DNA from: Betaproteobacteria bacterium
Lineage (GTDB): Bacteria; Pseudomonadota; Gammaproteobacteria; Burkholderiales; Usitatibacteraceae
Length of the DNA stretch: 64,000 nt
Direction: 5' to 3'
Assembly: GCA_016720925.1 (NCBI GenBank)
Contig: JADKJR010000005.1
Location: 1 to 64,000, forward strand
Below are positions 37,264 through 46,240 of this stretch, piece by piece. The translations under genes were made by a program, and so were the position numbers. Position 1 is the stretch's first letter. The number at the start of each line of letters is the position of its first letter. The notes beneath the pieces were generated by a model that was given only the letters and a program-made list of their open reading frames with translations, was not told the DNA's origin and did no database searches.

Positions 37264-37773
37264 CTAAATGCATTCGCCGGTTGTGCTATTTGGCTTGGTT
37301 AAATGACAACTCATGTTGGCGCTCAATGTGACATTGCTGGGAGCCGCCGCATCTGGCGCCTTCCAGCGAACCACTACATTTACGGTCATGACAGTGGTAC
37401 CCGCGGCACCCGCAACTATCGTTATAGTTGGAGGAAATGCTGAAGCGCCCGGGAGCCTGGCGACCCGGCAAGCCCATTGCTGAAGCTGGGTAGAGGGTGA
37501 AGTTGGGCAAGATGCAGCAGTGGACGCGTAGGTCGCCGCATTCTTCTGGTCAACTGAAATCTGCCCAAGAATCTCATTTGCCAGAAAACTCGCTTCGGAT
37601 CGAAACTGTGCCCCGGAAACGTTCTTGGTCGCCACGGCCTGCATGCCAACCAGGCCAAGAATTCCGATGGAAAAAATCAGCAGCCCTACGAGCGCCTCAA
37701 GCAACATCACGCCTTGCTGATGTTTCTTTCCGCCACTTTGTATAGCAACATTTTTGTTTTGTACTGCGTTCAT
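37264..37773 (-). CDS. pilV: Minor pilin PilV
   Basis: A 169-residue PilV: prepilin segment QG-VMLLEALVGLLIFSIGILG with the conserved Glu5, then LVGMQAVATKNVSGAQFRSEA, typical of PilV. The start at 37773 has GGAGTGGAA in front of it; the frame is open further upstream but overlaps fimT there. Two cysteines (SCPTS, WACRV) and a C-terminal CHLT/GEC pair may form disulfides. It follows fimT by 16 bp. Confidence 0.88.
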   Translation of the reverse strand: MNAVQNKNVAIQSGGKKHQQGVMLLEALVGLLIFSIGILGLVGMQAVATKNVSGAQFRSEASFLANEILGQISVDQKNAATYASTAASCPTSPSTQLQQWACRVARLPGASAFPPTITIVAGAAGTTVMTVNVVVRWKAPDAAAPSNVTLSANMSCHLTKPNSTTGECI

Positions 37774-37789
37774 TTCCACTCCATCCTCT

Positions 37790-38326
37790 TTAGCACTTGC
37801 GCGTGTCGCCAGTGGGAATTGACGGGTCCGGATCGCACATCCGTACTTGCCCGCCAGGACTGACCGTGACTCGCAAATTTCGCGCGTCAGTAAACGATGC
37901 AATTGACGTTTCAATTTGAACTTGAGAAATCGGCATGGATCCGTCACTTGGGTTTGGCGTAAGCACGCGGCCAAGCGCATTGAATGTCACGATTGTTGCA
38001 TCCGCAGGCGTTGGTGTCGCCTTGGCCGTGGCAGAACCGGCAGCGCCCGAACGTGTCTGAATCACGAGGCCATCCGGATCACTGGCCTCACTGACCCGCC
38101 AACTGGTTGTACCCGCGCTGGTCATTTCAAATTGCACATTTGTATTCCGGCTAACCGCTTCCGAACGGGCAAATTGCAATCCATTCAGCATAGCTTCCGC
38201 ACCGGTACGAATTTGCGTGTTTTGCACCCAGGCGGAATACATCGGGAATGCGGTCACCAGGAGGATGGCCGCGATCGCGAGCGCGACCAGCATCTCGATC
38301 AACGACATTCCGCGCTGTTTGGCCAT
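37790..38326 (-). CDS. fimT: GspH/FimT family pseudopilin
   Basis: A 178-residue minor pilin. The prepilin cleavage region is KQRG-MSLIEMLVALAIAAIL with Glu5, followed by the GspH/FimT signature MLNGLQFARSEAVSRNTNVQF. FimT proteins belong to the pilus priming complex and, in some species, bind DNA during uptake. The start at 38326 (MAKQRG) lies 2 bp after the pilE-like gene; a Shine-Dalgarno-like sequence is not obvious. Confidence 0.88.
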   Translation of the reverse strand: MAKQRGMSLIEMLVALAIAAILLVTAFPMYSAWVQNTQIRTGAEAMLNGLQFARSEAVSRNTNVQFEMTSAGTTSWRVSEASDPDGLVIQTRSGAAGSATAKATPTPADATIVTFNALGRVLTPNPSDGSMPISQVQIETSIASFTDARNLRVTVSPGGQVRMCDPDPSIPTGDTRKC

Positions 38327-38328
38327 GG

Positions 38329-38780
38329 TTAGCACGTCTCGCCTTTCTTCGTTACCCAGCAAGTCGTGGAGTTGTTCCACCCTGACGCCGTAAACGTTGA
38401 GCCTTGGGCATTTGACTGATTTACCGTGTACACAAAGCCGCCCATTCCTTCTCCCGCCTTCCCAGTCGCCGTGATGGTATAGGTACTTGCCGTCGACGCA
38501 CAACTAAAGTCAAAGTACCGTGACGTTGGCACAGGAAATCCTGCCTGCCAACCGCAGGCCCAGGCGCGGCACCACCCGCATAAGTGCGGTTGTCCAGAAA
38601 GAACTGCTCCATCTTGACCCGCGCATCACCAAGACCCGCCGTCGCCTGCTGAATCTTCGACCGCGTAACATAATCGCCATACATCGGCATCGCGATAGCC
38701 GAAAGAATTCCGATGATCGCCACCACGATTAAAACTTCGATCAGGGTAAAGCCGGCGTTGGCTTGACTTGTTCTTTTCAT
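38329..38780 (-). CDS. pilE: Type IV pilin PilE-like, with an apparent frameshift
   Basis: The first part is a classical type IVa pilin: leader MKRTSQANAG, then FTLIEVLIVVAIIGILSAIA and YGDYVTRSKIQQATAGL. After AGGAAPG the frame is lost: the minus strand reads CCTGGGCCTGC, and one more G (C3 run 38559-38561 on the plus strand) would give APGACGWQAGFPVPTSRYFDFSC in line with homologues. The C-terminal disulfide Cys pair is then present (FDFSCAS and NNSTTCWV). Repaired length is about 150 residues. It opens the operon pilE-fimT-pilV-pilW-pilX-pilY1-small exported protein and is likely a minor pilin rather than the major subunit. Confidence 0.88.
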
Positions 38781-38884
38781 GTTTCCGTCCTTTGACCCCG
38801 TTGGGCAAGATGAATATTAGAGATGTCTTCCCGCCACCCCAAGTGCATGCGACAAGCGGTAGCAAAAGAAGAATCGGCGGGAAA

Positions 38885-38890
38885 ATATTA
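38885..38890 (-). promoter_or_regulatory. Possible -10 element for the pilus operon
   Basis: TAATAT read on the minus strand, about 105 bp before the pilE start and about 45 bp beyond the CRP-like site. No convincing -35 box is present, which would fit an activator-dependent promoter. No sigma-54 element was found here. Confidence 0.3.
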
Positions 38891-38918
38891 GCCCAACGCC
38901 GTTAAATACGGGCGAAAT

Positions 38919-38934
38919 TGTGAATTTGCTCACA
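38919..38934. promoter_or_regulatory. CRP/Vfr-like binding site upstream of the pilus operon
   Basis: TGTGAATTTGCTCACA contains both perfect half-sites of the CRP consensus TGTGA-N6-TCACA. It is centred about 146 bp before the pilE ATG in a 350-bp gene-free stretch (38781-39130) that holds nothing else recognisable. CRP-family proteins such as Vfr activate type IV pili in Pseudomonas; the link here is inference. Confidence 0.6.
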
Positions 38935-39130
38935 TATTCGCGGTGGCGGGCGGATTGTGGCGGCATTGGGGCGGCGCGAGAATCGGGCCATCGACACAAA
39001 CAGGAAAGTTGTTGGTTCATTGCAGCCCGGATGCCTCAATGATGGATTCATAGCCAGCCCCGACATATTTGAAGCTGCGCGCTACCAGGGAAAGGCCTTT
39101 ATCACGACACGCGACGCGACGCGACGCGGA

Positions 39131-39166
39131 AAACTCTAACACTGGCGCGGCTTTTCAACCATTTTC
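39131..39166 (+). repeat. Dispersed palindromic repeat, copy 5, left arm
   Basis: AAACTCTAACACTGGCGCGG followed by CTTTTCAACC matches the left arm of the family. The right arm is found 0.8 kb away at 39975-40009, on the far side of an IS30-family relic. Confidence 0.65.
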
Positions 39167-39968
39167 GCGAGTTAAACAACGAGTCCCGACACTTTTCTGG
39201 TGAATTTAGGGGGTGAGGAGTGAAGCCGCGGTACCCTTTTGTTTCTGAGACGAAAGGAGACCGAAATGAGTGGCACACACCTCACCTTGGAGGAAAGATA
39301 CCTGATTCACAGCGCGATGTTGGGAGGAATGAGTCCGACGCGGATTGCGCGTCAGTTGAAGCGTGACCGTTCAATGATTTACGACGAGCCGCGCGGTCGC
39401 GGTCGGGGTCAATATTGCCCGCATGTTGCCAGGTCACCCGCGCGCAGCGGCGAATAGCGAGACGGACGAGGGCGGGGTTGGGGAGCGGCTAAGGGAAGGC
39501 TGGTCGCCGGCGGTCAGGGCCGGGGTGCAGCACATGAAGGCGTTCAGCTCTCTACGCGCCGCGGCGGCGGCAGTTTCTGCACACCAAGGCGCGGGCACAG
39601 CGTCCGGCGCTGGCGGCCCGAGGATGCCACCTGCGGATCGACCGGCCACTGGGAGGCACCCTGTCCGGCAGGGAAGGACAGGGCGTCCTGCACAGGTCGA
39701 CGCAGGAGTCGCTGATGGGCTCATGGGGCGAAACCGTGCCAACGGTCAACAGGAGCGTCGGCGATAACGGCCTGCCCTTCAACGTCGCCAGGCGCGGAGT
39801 TCACCGCCACCACCGGGGACAAGGCCGTCTGCGCCGCCACTCGCCCACAGCGCGGCCCTGTCGGCGCGCGATCTTCCCAAGGCGTGCGGCAATCTGACAC
39901 CAAATCGCGTCTTCAAGAGGCACACCCCCGCGCCACCTTATACCACCGCCAACCGGGGGCCGACTTAA
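39167..39968 (+). mobile_element. Degenerate IS30-family element inserted in a palindromic repeat
   Basis: The piece between the two arms of repeat copy 5 contains IS30 transposase fragments in several frames. The N-terminal HTH is clear (39266 onwards); later blocks such as REGWSP near 39495, GAEF near 39796 and a PRKCL-YLTP-like PKACGNLTPNRVF near 39880 follow the order of an IS30 transposase with many indels. No clear terminal inverted repeats or target duplication are visible. GC content is higher than in the neighbours. It is certainly inactive. Confidence 0.6.
39266..39457 (+). pseudogene. IS30-family transposase, N-terminal remnant
   Basis: ATG at 39266 behind AAAGGAGACC gives 63 residues: LTLEERYLIHSAMLGGMSPT followed by RIARQLKRDRSMIYDE, the N-terminal helix-turn-helix of IS30 transposases (which normally continue ...STIYREL). 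The DDE catalytic domain is not in this frame; scattered pieces occur downstream in other frames. Codon use and GC content differ from the neighbouring genes, in keeping with a transferred element. Confidence 0.75.
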
Positions 39969-39974
39969 TGGCGT

Positions 39975-40009
39975 TTTCGCCCGAAAACACTCGCCAGTTC
40001 TTGAGTTTC
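39975..40009 (+). repeat. Dispersed palindromic repeat, copy 5, right arm
   Basis: CGAAAACACTCGCCAGTTCT followed by TGAGTTTCG corresponds to the right arm of the family (compare GCACCAGTGCTTGAGTTTCG at 30119-30138). Together with 39131-39166 it forms one copy split by the IS30 relic. Confidence 0.65.
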
Positions 40010-40106
40010 GTTTTCAAATACCGGCCAAACCAATTATGTTACGTATTCCCCTTATTGGCTTAAAGTGGTGTCTGGGATATAATTTTGGGCTATCTTTCGC
40101 ACTCAC

Positions 40107-40182
<76 letters not shown>

Positions 40183-40242
40183 ACATCCTTGCGGGATTTG
40201 TGTTCGGGGCGTACCCGATCCTCAAATTTTCTGCAGTATCGT

Positions 40243-40317
40243 GCCCGCATAGCTCAGGGGTAGAGCAACCGCCTTGTAAGCGGTAGGTCGTCAGTTCGAA
40301 TCCGACTGTGGGCACCA
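40243..40317 (+). tRNA. tRNA-Thr (anticodon TGT)
   Basis: A 75-nt cloverleaf including CCA. Acceptor arms GCCCGCA/TGTGGGC pair with one G-U, the D arm is TAGCTCAGGGGTAGAGCA, the anticodon loop CTTGTAA gives TGT (reads ACA, ACG by wobble), and the T loop has AGTTCGAATCC. Its 3' end overlaps open frame sequence of dsbD, but dsbD itself starts at 40404. Confidence 0.95.
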
Positions 40318-40403
40318 AACGGATTTCCGGGGTAAATTTTCCACCCGCGGGAACGTCGCACCTCCTGCCCTTACTAAACAGGGTCTATTTCACGTTCCCA
40401 TTT

Positions 40404-42551
40404 ATGGCTCTCCTCCTCGCCCCGCTTTTCCGCCTGATTGCATTTTCACTGCTCGCTGTCGCGTCGGTCGTGGCGGCGGCACCGGTCAAAACACCCCACG
40501 TCGAAGCTGAATTGGTCGCCCGCAACCAGGCTTTTCAGCCGGGCCAGCCGGTTGAGGTGGCGTTGCGACTGAAAATCATCGATCACTGGCACACCTATTG
40601 GCAAAACCCGGGCGACTCCGGTTTGCCCACACGCCTCGCATGGAAGCTGCCTGCGGGGTTCTCCGCTGGACCCATTGAATGGCCATTCCCGAAGAAGTTG
40701 CCACTTGGGCCGCTCATGAATTTTGGCTATGACGGCGAAGTCATGCATCTGGTCACTTTGCAAACGCCGGCGGGTATCAAGACCGGTTCGCCGGTCACGG
40801 TTGCTGCAAAGGCAGATTGGCTCGTTTGCAGCGATGTCTGTATTCCGGAAAGCGCCGACGTTTCGATCACGCTTACTGCCGTTAACTCAACACCGCTCCC
40901 GGATACGCGCTGGGTTGACGCATTCGCAAAAGCTCACCTTGCGCTGCCGGGCAAGATTGAAAACTGGACGACGTCGGCGACAATCGCCGACGGAAAGCTC
41001 GTGATCGAATTCGCTCCACCCAAAGACACGTCGATTTCAATTGCCGATGCATCTTTTTTTCCGCTGCGCGAAGATCTGATCGCCAACGCCGCCGTGCAGG
41101 TTTTGAGCAAGACTGCTTCGGGTTATCGCCTGTCGATTCCCACGGCAGACCCGGTCAACGCAGCGCTCAAGTCTGTCGATGGCGTAATTGTCGCCTCTAG
41201 CGGTTGGAGTAATGCAACCACCGGAAAGGCGGTCGCTTTTTCCGCGCCGCTGACGATTTCCAATGTTATGTCGCCAAGAACTGCCGTTCCCGCGCTGCCA
41301 AACAGCGCATCGGCTTCAAGTCAGATGGGACTGTTCGCGGCATTGCTGTTCGCGCTGGCGGGCGGGCTCCTGCTGAATCTGATGCCCTGTGTATTCCCGG
41401 TGCTCGGCATCAAGATCATGAGCTTTGCCCGGCACGCACAGAGCGACCCCGCGCTAATGAGAAAACAAGGATTTGCGTTTCTGTTTGGTGTGCTGGTTTC
41501 CTTCTGGATTTTGGCGGGGATACTCATCGCGCTTCGATCCGCGGGCGAGTCGATCGGCTGGGGGTTTCAGCTCCAGTCGCCCCTGTTCGTCACATTGCTT
41601 GCCGTGCTATTCATGCTGATGGCGTTGAATCTGAGCGGCGTATTTGAAATGGGCTTGCGGCTCCAGACCGTGGCCGGCGGTCTTGCGCCGCGGGGTCATA
41701 GCACGCTGATCGATGCGCTCTTTTCCGGCGTGCTGGCGACCATCGTCGCGACGCCATGCACTGCCCCGATGATGGGCGCGGCCCTCGGTTTCACGCTATC
41801 GCAGCCGCCGGCCTTGTCGCTGCTGGTGTTCACCGCCATTGCAATAGGCATGGCGCTGCCAGTACTGACGCTGTCGCTCGCGCCACAATGGCTACGATAC
41901 TTGCCCAAACCGGGGGCGTGGATGGATACGTTCAAAAAATTCCTGGCATTTCCGCTGTATGCGACCGTTGCCTGGCTCGCGTGGGTGTTGGGTTCGCAGA
42001 TCGGCAATGATGGCGCTGCAAAACTATTGTTCGGGCTGGTGATTATCGCGCTGGCGGCGTGGCTGTACGGCCACTGGCAGGGTTCCAAGCCCGTGCGTGC
42101 GTCTCTGGTTGCGCTCGTCATTGCGCTATGCGGACTTGCGATCGCGTGGCCGAATGCCTTGCACACTGGCGCGCCGGGCGCCCGCACGGACGATGGATGG
42201 GTGCCTTACTCGACGCAGAAAATCGCGGAATTGCGCGGCCAGCACAAAGCGGTATTCGTGGACTTCACGGCAACGTGGTGCATTACCTGCCAGGTAAACA
42301 AACGTGTTGCCCTGAATCAGGAAAACGTCGTCCAGCGTTTTAAGGAGCTCGACATCGTGCGCATGAAAGCCGATTGGACCGTAAAGGATCCTGAAATTAC
42401 CAGCGCCTTGGCGGCGTTCGGGCGCAACGGCGTGCCGCTTTATGTTTTCTACCCCGCAAACGGCGAGCCGCATACCTTGCCCGAAATACTTACGCCCGCC
42501 ATCGTCCTGTCGGCGATCGAGACCGGGAATTCGTCGAAGGTCATTCGTTAG
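40404..42551 (+). CDS. dsbD: Thiol:disulfide interchange protein DsbD (ScsB-like)
   Basis: A 715-residue three-part protein that moves electrons from cytoplasmic thioredoxin to the periplasm. It has a signal peptide (LIAFSLLAVASVVAAA), an N-terminal periplasmic domain of the large ScsB/DsbC-like type (WLVCSDVCIPESADV holds a Cys pair), eight membrane helices with paired cysteines in LLNLMPCVFPVLGIKIMSF and TIVATPCTAPMMGAALGF, and a C-terminal thioredoxin domain with TATWCITCQVNKRVAL (C-x2-C near 625-628). The start at 40404 opens the signal peptide; the frame also runs upstream through the tRNA and is not used. It supports cytochrome c maturation or DsbC reduction. Confidence 0.93.
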   Translation: MALLLAPLFRLIAFSLLAVASVVAAAPVKTPHVEAELVARNQAFQPGQPVEVALRLKIIDHWHTYWQNPGDSGLPTRLAWKLPAGFSAGPIEWPFPKKLPLGPLMNFGYDGEVMHLVTLQTPAGIKTGSPVTVAAKADWLVCSDVCIPESADVSITLTAVNSTPLPDTRWVDAFAKAHLALPGKIENWTTSATIADGKLVIEFAPPKDTSISIADASFFPLREDLIANAAVQVLSKTASGYRLSIPTADPVNAALKSVDGVIVASSGWSNATTGKAVAFSAPLTISNVMSPRTAVPALPNSASASSQMGLFAALLFALAGGLLLNLMPCVFPVLGIKIMSFARHAQSDPALMRKQGFAFLFGVLVSFWILAGILIALRSAGESIGWGFQLQSPLFVTLLAVLFMLMALNLSGVFEMGLRLQTVAGGLAPRGHSTLIDALFSGVLATIVATPCTAPMMGAALGFTLSQPPALSLLVFTAIAIGMALPVLTLSLAPQWLRYLPKPGAWMDTFKKFLAFPLYATVAWLAWVLGSQIGNDGAAKLLFGLVIIALAAWLYGHWQGSKPVRASLVALVIALCGLAIAWPNALHTGAPGARTDDGWVPYSTQKIAELRGQHKAVFVDFTATWCITCQVNKRVALNQENVVQRFKELDIVRMKADWTVKDPEITSALAAFGRNGVPLYVFYPANGEPHTLPEILTPAIVLSAIETGNSSKVIR

Positions 42552-42651
42552 GCATTTGTTGCGGCGCGGGAAGTCGCGTTATGATCAGACGCCGCACTGA
42601 CGCCATTTTCACCGCCGCAATGATTGCCGTTTCAACGAACTCTGAAAATCC

Positions 42652-43236
42652 TTGAATAAACGCTCCATTCCCGTTCTGCCGCTGAGCGTCCTGGTATTGC
42701 TCGTTGCCTTGACGTTTTGGCTCTCGCGCTTTGTTCAGCAAGACGAGAGCCGCGTGGATGGGCCCAAGCGCCACGATCCGGATCTGATCATTGACAACTT
42801 TGCCGCGCAGAAGCTCGGGGAAGGCGGCGACGTGGAATACGCAGTCAACGCCGTCAGGATGATGCATTTCCGGGACGATGATTCGTCCATGCTGGAGAAT
42901 GTTGTGTTTACGGCCATTCAACCCAACCAACCAAAGGTGACCGCGACTGCGCCTCGGGGACAGCTTTTCAAGCACCCGGACGGGGATGACGAGGTTATGA
43001 TGGATGGAGGTGTACGCATTGAAACAGAAGCGGACAGCCGGTACCCGCCAATCAAGCTGGTGACCCCTAGCTTAACCATCATTCCAGACCAGAATATCGC
43101 GCGCTCGGCAGATGGCGTTGTAATGGAAAGCCCCGCTGGCAGGCTGACCGCGAAGTCATTCCTGCTGAACACCATGACCCGCAACATTGCGTTTGAAATC
43201 GTTGATTTGAACTACGCCTCCAGGAGTAACCGATGA
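42652..43236 (+). CDS. lptC: LPS export protein LptC
   Basis: A 194-residue bitopic protein: one N-terminal helix (VLPLSVLVLLVALTFWLSRF), then the periplasmic beta-jellyroll (HDPDLIIDNFAAQKLGEGG... YPPIKLVTPSLTIIPDQNIA). LptC links the LptBFG transporter to the LptA bridge. The only usable start is TTG at 42652, since an in-frame TGA precedes it and no ATG lies before the membrane helix. Its stop overlaps the lptA start (ATGA at 43233). The kdsD/kdsC genes that often precede lptC are absent; dsbD is upstream instead. Confidence 0.92.
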   Translation: MNKRSIPVLPLSVLVLLVALTFWLSRFVQQDESRVDGPKRHDPDLIIDNFAAQKLGEGGDVEYAVNAVRMMHFRDDDSSMLENVVFTAIQPNQPKVTATAPRGQLFKHPDGDDEVMMDGGVRIETEADSRYPPIKLVTPSLTIIPDQNIARSADGVVMESPAGRLTAKSFLLNTMTRNIAFEIVDLNYASRSNR

Positions 43237-43817
43237 CACCCGGACGATATGTCGCTCCCATCGCAATGATTGCATTTCTTGCGCCATCCATGGCGCATGG
43301 CGAAAAGGCCGATCGTTTGCAAACGCTTCGAATGTCCGCGAAACAGGGCTCCGCGGAGGGAAGCAAGGAAGCAAACCTGAAGAAGTTGGAGGGTGATGTG
43401 CTCATTACCCAGGGAACCATGCGAATCACGGCGGAGCGCGCCGTCGTCAAGGAATCCGATGGCGGCGTATACGCTTAATTGTTCGGCAACAACACCAATC
43501 AGATAACCTTTCGGCAAAAGCGCGAAGGTGAGAGTGATTTCGTTGAAGCCTCGGCAGACCGTGCAGAGTTCGACGACAAGACCGGAGCAATCAGGCTTTT
43601 CTCCCGCGTTCATTTCAAGAGTGGCGGGGACCTCGTCAATAGCGAGTACATGCAATACAACACGAACACGGAGAAGATGGAATTGCGCAATCAGGTTCCG
43701 GGCATGACACCGAAGGCAGGTACGGAGGAAGGACGCGTGGTATTCGAGATCAAGCCCCGCAGTCAGACTCAAAGCCAGCCCGCCGATGCCAAGGCGCCCT
43801 CCCGCAAAGCAAACTAA
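43233..43817 (+). CDS. lptA: LPS transport protein LptA, interrupted by an in-frame TAA
   Basis: LptA is the periplasmic bridge that carries LPS to the outer membrane. A signal peptide (YVAPIAMIAFLAPSMAHG) is followed by the OstA-type domain: SKEANLKKLEGDVLITQGTM, then after codon 82 the C-terminal half NQITFRQKREGESDFVEASA and IRLFSRVHFKSGGDLVNSEY in the same frame. TAA at 43476-43478 cuts the gene between ...GGVYA and LFGNN.... A TTG follows directly and could restart translation, but a split LptA is not known to work. As lptA is essential in LPS-bearing bacteria, a sequence error is most likely. It overlaps lptC by 4 bp and lptB follows 20 bp later. Confidence 0.88.
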
Positions 43818-43837
43818 TTGCCGCGAATTCGACATTG

Positions 43838-44608
43838 ATGAACGAAGCCAGCGTATCAGCCGCGCCGCAAGATGTACCCGCGTCCAAAAGTGTGTTGCGC
43901 GCCGGCCGGCTGCGCAAATCCTACAAGAAGCGCGTTGTCGTCAGCGATGTGTCCCTTACCGTCGAAAGTGGCGAGGTGGTGGGCTTGCTAGGTCCAAATG
44001 GCGCTGGCAAGACCACCTGTTTCTACATGATTGTCGGGCTGGTTCCCGTTGATGGCGGCAGCATTGTTCTCGATGGCCAAGACATATCAAGGTTGCCGAT
44101 CTATCGCCGATCGCGCATGGGCCTCGCCTACCTCCCGCAGGAAGCATCCATCTTTCGCAAACTTACCGTCGCCGAGAATATTCAGGCGGTACTCGAATTG
44201 CGCAGCCTTTCGTCCAGCGATATCGAGTCAAAGCGTGACTCGCTGATGGACGAACTGCACATTACCCATCTGCGCAACAATCCGGCCATAAGCCTTTCCG
44301 GCGGCGAGCGCCGCAGGGTCGAGATTGCCCGGGCGCTTGCGGTTGATCCAAAGTTCATTCTGCTCGATGAACCATTCGCGGGCGTGGATCCGATTGCCGT
44401 AATCGATATCCAGGAAATCATCAAATTCCTGAAGAACCGTGGCATTGGCGTGCTGATTACCGACCACAATGTGCGCGAGACGCTGGGCATATGCGATCAT
44501 GCATACATCATCAATCAGGGTTCGGTCCTCGCCTTCGGCAAGCCTGAGGAAATCATTTACAATGAAGCTGTTCGCAAAGTCTACCTGGGAGAAAACTTCC
44601 GTCTTTAA
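43838..44608 (+). CDS. lptB: LPS export ABC transporter ATPase LptB
   Basis: A 256-residue ABC ATPase: Walker A GLLGPNGAGKTTCFYMIVGL near 47-63, Q-loop YLPQEASIFRKL, signature LSGGERRRVEIARALA, Walker B FILLDEPFAGVDPIAV and the switch His in ITDHNVRETLGI. DHNVRETL and PIAVIDIQEII are LptB-specific. It drives LptFG to extract LPS from the inner membrane. An N-terminal extension of about 20 residues precedes the usual start. The ATG at 43838 is chosen over the TTG at 43835. rpoN follows 27 bp later, a widely conserved neighbour. Confidence 0.95.
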   Translation: MNEASVSAAPQDVPASKSVLRAGRLRKSYKKRVVVSDVSLTVESGEVVGLLGPNGAGKTTCFYMIVGLVPVDGGSIVLDGQDISRLPIYRRSRMGLAYLPQEASIFRKLTVAENIQAVLELRSLSSSDIESKRDSLMDELHITHLRNNPAISLSGGERRRVEIARALAVDPKFILLDEPFAGVDPIAVIDIQEIIKFLKNRGIGVLITDHNVRETLGICDHAYIINQGSVLAFGKPEEIIYNEAVRKVYLGENFRL

Positions 44609-44635
44609 TTCCTTGGGCGGCGATGCATCTCCAGC

Positions 44636-46105
44636 ATGAAACATAGCCTACAGCTCAAGCTCTCACAACACCTCACGCTGACGCCGCAACTGCAGCAGTC
44701 GATTAAGTTACTGCAGCTGTCGACGGTGGAACTCAATTCCGAGCTTGAGCGCTACCTGCTTGAAAATCCTTTACTCGAACGCGTGGATTCAGCGAGTGAA
44801 TCCGGGGACTCTCCCGCGACCTTCAATGGCGCCGCCGATTACGGCGAAACCTCGCGCGAGAAAAGCGCTCCATCGGCCGAAACAGACAGCGTCGAATCGG
44901 GTGCAAGCGAGTCAAGTGCCGACTTTGGCGGCTCGATGGATGAAGGTGCCAGCTATGGCTCGTCAACGCGACGCCAATCGGATGATGATGAGGACAGTGA
45001 ATATTCGCAGATACCGGCTGCCGAACCGACGCTGCAAGAACACCTCATCAATCAGCTGACCTTGTCGCCGCTTCAGGAGCGCGATCGCCAACTGGCGCTT
45101 ATGTTGATTGCGCATCTTGACGATGATGGCTATTTGACCTACGACCTCGACGACCTTGCGGCCTTGATTGCGGAACATATCGACATTGAGCCCGAGGAGC
45201 TGGCCATTGCGCTACGGCATGTGCAAAACATGGAGCCGACCGGCGTTGGCGCGCGCTCGCTCTCCGAATGTCTTTCGTTGCAGCTCCGCACACTGCCTGC
45301 CGATACACCGCAACTTGATCGGGCCATACAGCTTGCCGAACATCATCTGGATGCGCTCGCCGCGCGCGATTTTCTGAAACTGAAGCGAATCCTGCGTTGC
45401 GATGATGTCGAAATGAAGCTGGTGCGCGAATTGATTGTTTCACTGGATCCCAAGCCGGGCCGGCGCTTCGGCAGCGGCGACATTCGTTACGTGATACCGG
45501 ACGTGGTGGTCAGGAAAGCGGGAGGAAAGTGGACCGCCTTTCTCAACCAGGAAGCGATGCCGAAGCTGCGTGTCAATCGGCTCTACGCCGATCTGCTGCA
45601 CAAGAGCCGGGATAGCGCGGGGAAGAATCTGACCGGGCAATTGCAAGAAGCACGCTGGCTGATCAAGAACATACAGCAGCGTTTCGACACTATCCTGCGT
45701 GTGACGCAGGCAATCGTCGAACGCCAGCGGCATTTTTTCGATCACGGCGATGTCGCCATGCGCCCGTTGGTGCTTCGTGAGATTGCCGATCAGGTTGGTC
45801 TCCACGAATCAACGATTTCGCGGGTTACCACGCAAAAATACATGCTCACCCCCAAGGGCATTTTCGAATTGAAATATTTTTTTGGTTCGAGTGTATCCAC
45901 GGATACCGGCGGCGCATGCTCGGCCACGGCAATTCGCGCGTTGATCAAGCAGTTGGTACAGGCCGAAGATGTAAAGAAGCCGCTTTCAGACAATCGAATC
46001 TCGGATATTCTCGCCCAACAGGGTATTGTGGTTGCAAGGCGTACTGTCGCCAAGTATCGGGAGGCGCTGCAAATTCAATCCGCCAGTTTACGGAAATCTT
46101 TCTAG
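44636..46105 (+). CDS. rpoN: RNA polymerase sigma-54 factor
   Basis: A 489-residue RpoN. The activator-interacting N-terminus is MKHSLQLKLSQHLTLTPQLQ and the next block IKLLQLSTVELNSELERYL; an acidic, Ser-rich linker follows (about 55-125); the core-binding and HTH regions come next (HESTISRVTTQKYMLTPKGI); and the RpoN box ARRTVAKYRE is at about 466-475. It recognises -24/-12 promoters such as the one at 14045 in this window. It lies between lptB and hpf as in most proteobacteria. Confidence 0.97.
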   Translation: MKHSLQLKLSQHLTLTPQLQQSIKLLQLSTVELNSELERYLLENPLLERVDSASESGDSPATFNGAADYGETSREKSAPSAETDSVESGASESSADFGGSMDEGASYGSSTRRQSDDDEDSEYSQIPAAEPTLQEHLINQLTLSPLQERDRQLALMLIAHLDDDGYLTYDLDDLAALIAEHIDIEPEELAIALRHVQNMEPTGVGARSLSECLSLQLRTLPADTPQLDRAIQLAEHHLDALAARDFLKLKRILRCDDVEMKLVRELIVSLDPKPGRRFGSGDIRYVIPDVVVRKAGGKWTAFLNQEAMPKLRVNRLYADLLHKSRDSAGKNLTGQLQEARWLIKNIQQRFDTILRVTQAIVERQRHFFDHGDVAMRPLVLREIADQVGLHESTISRVTTQKYMLTPKGIFELKYFFGSSVSTDTGGACSATAIRALIKQLVQAEDVKKPLSDNRISDILAQQGIVVARRTVAKYREALQIQSASLRKSF

Positions 46106-46240
46106 GATCTCGATGTCACAATGCATGTAATCAGTCGTTGTTGTTGCAATTGCTCTTGTCGTCGTAGTCCGTCGTTCTTTTGAGAAGTTAAATTCGCAGC
46201 GTGTGCACACTAGCCGCGCTTTTAGATAGGAGATTGGCAA

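Noticed and set aside
40308..40403. An earlier start for dsbD inside tRNA-Thr
   Set aside because: The extra 32 codons overlap the tRNA 3' end and lie before the signal peptide that begins at 40404.
43479..43817. The second half of lptA as a separate gene starting at TTG
   Set aside because: It is in frame with the first half, lacks a signal peptide and continues the LptA fold, so it is part of one interrupted gene.
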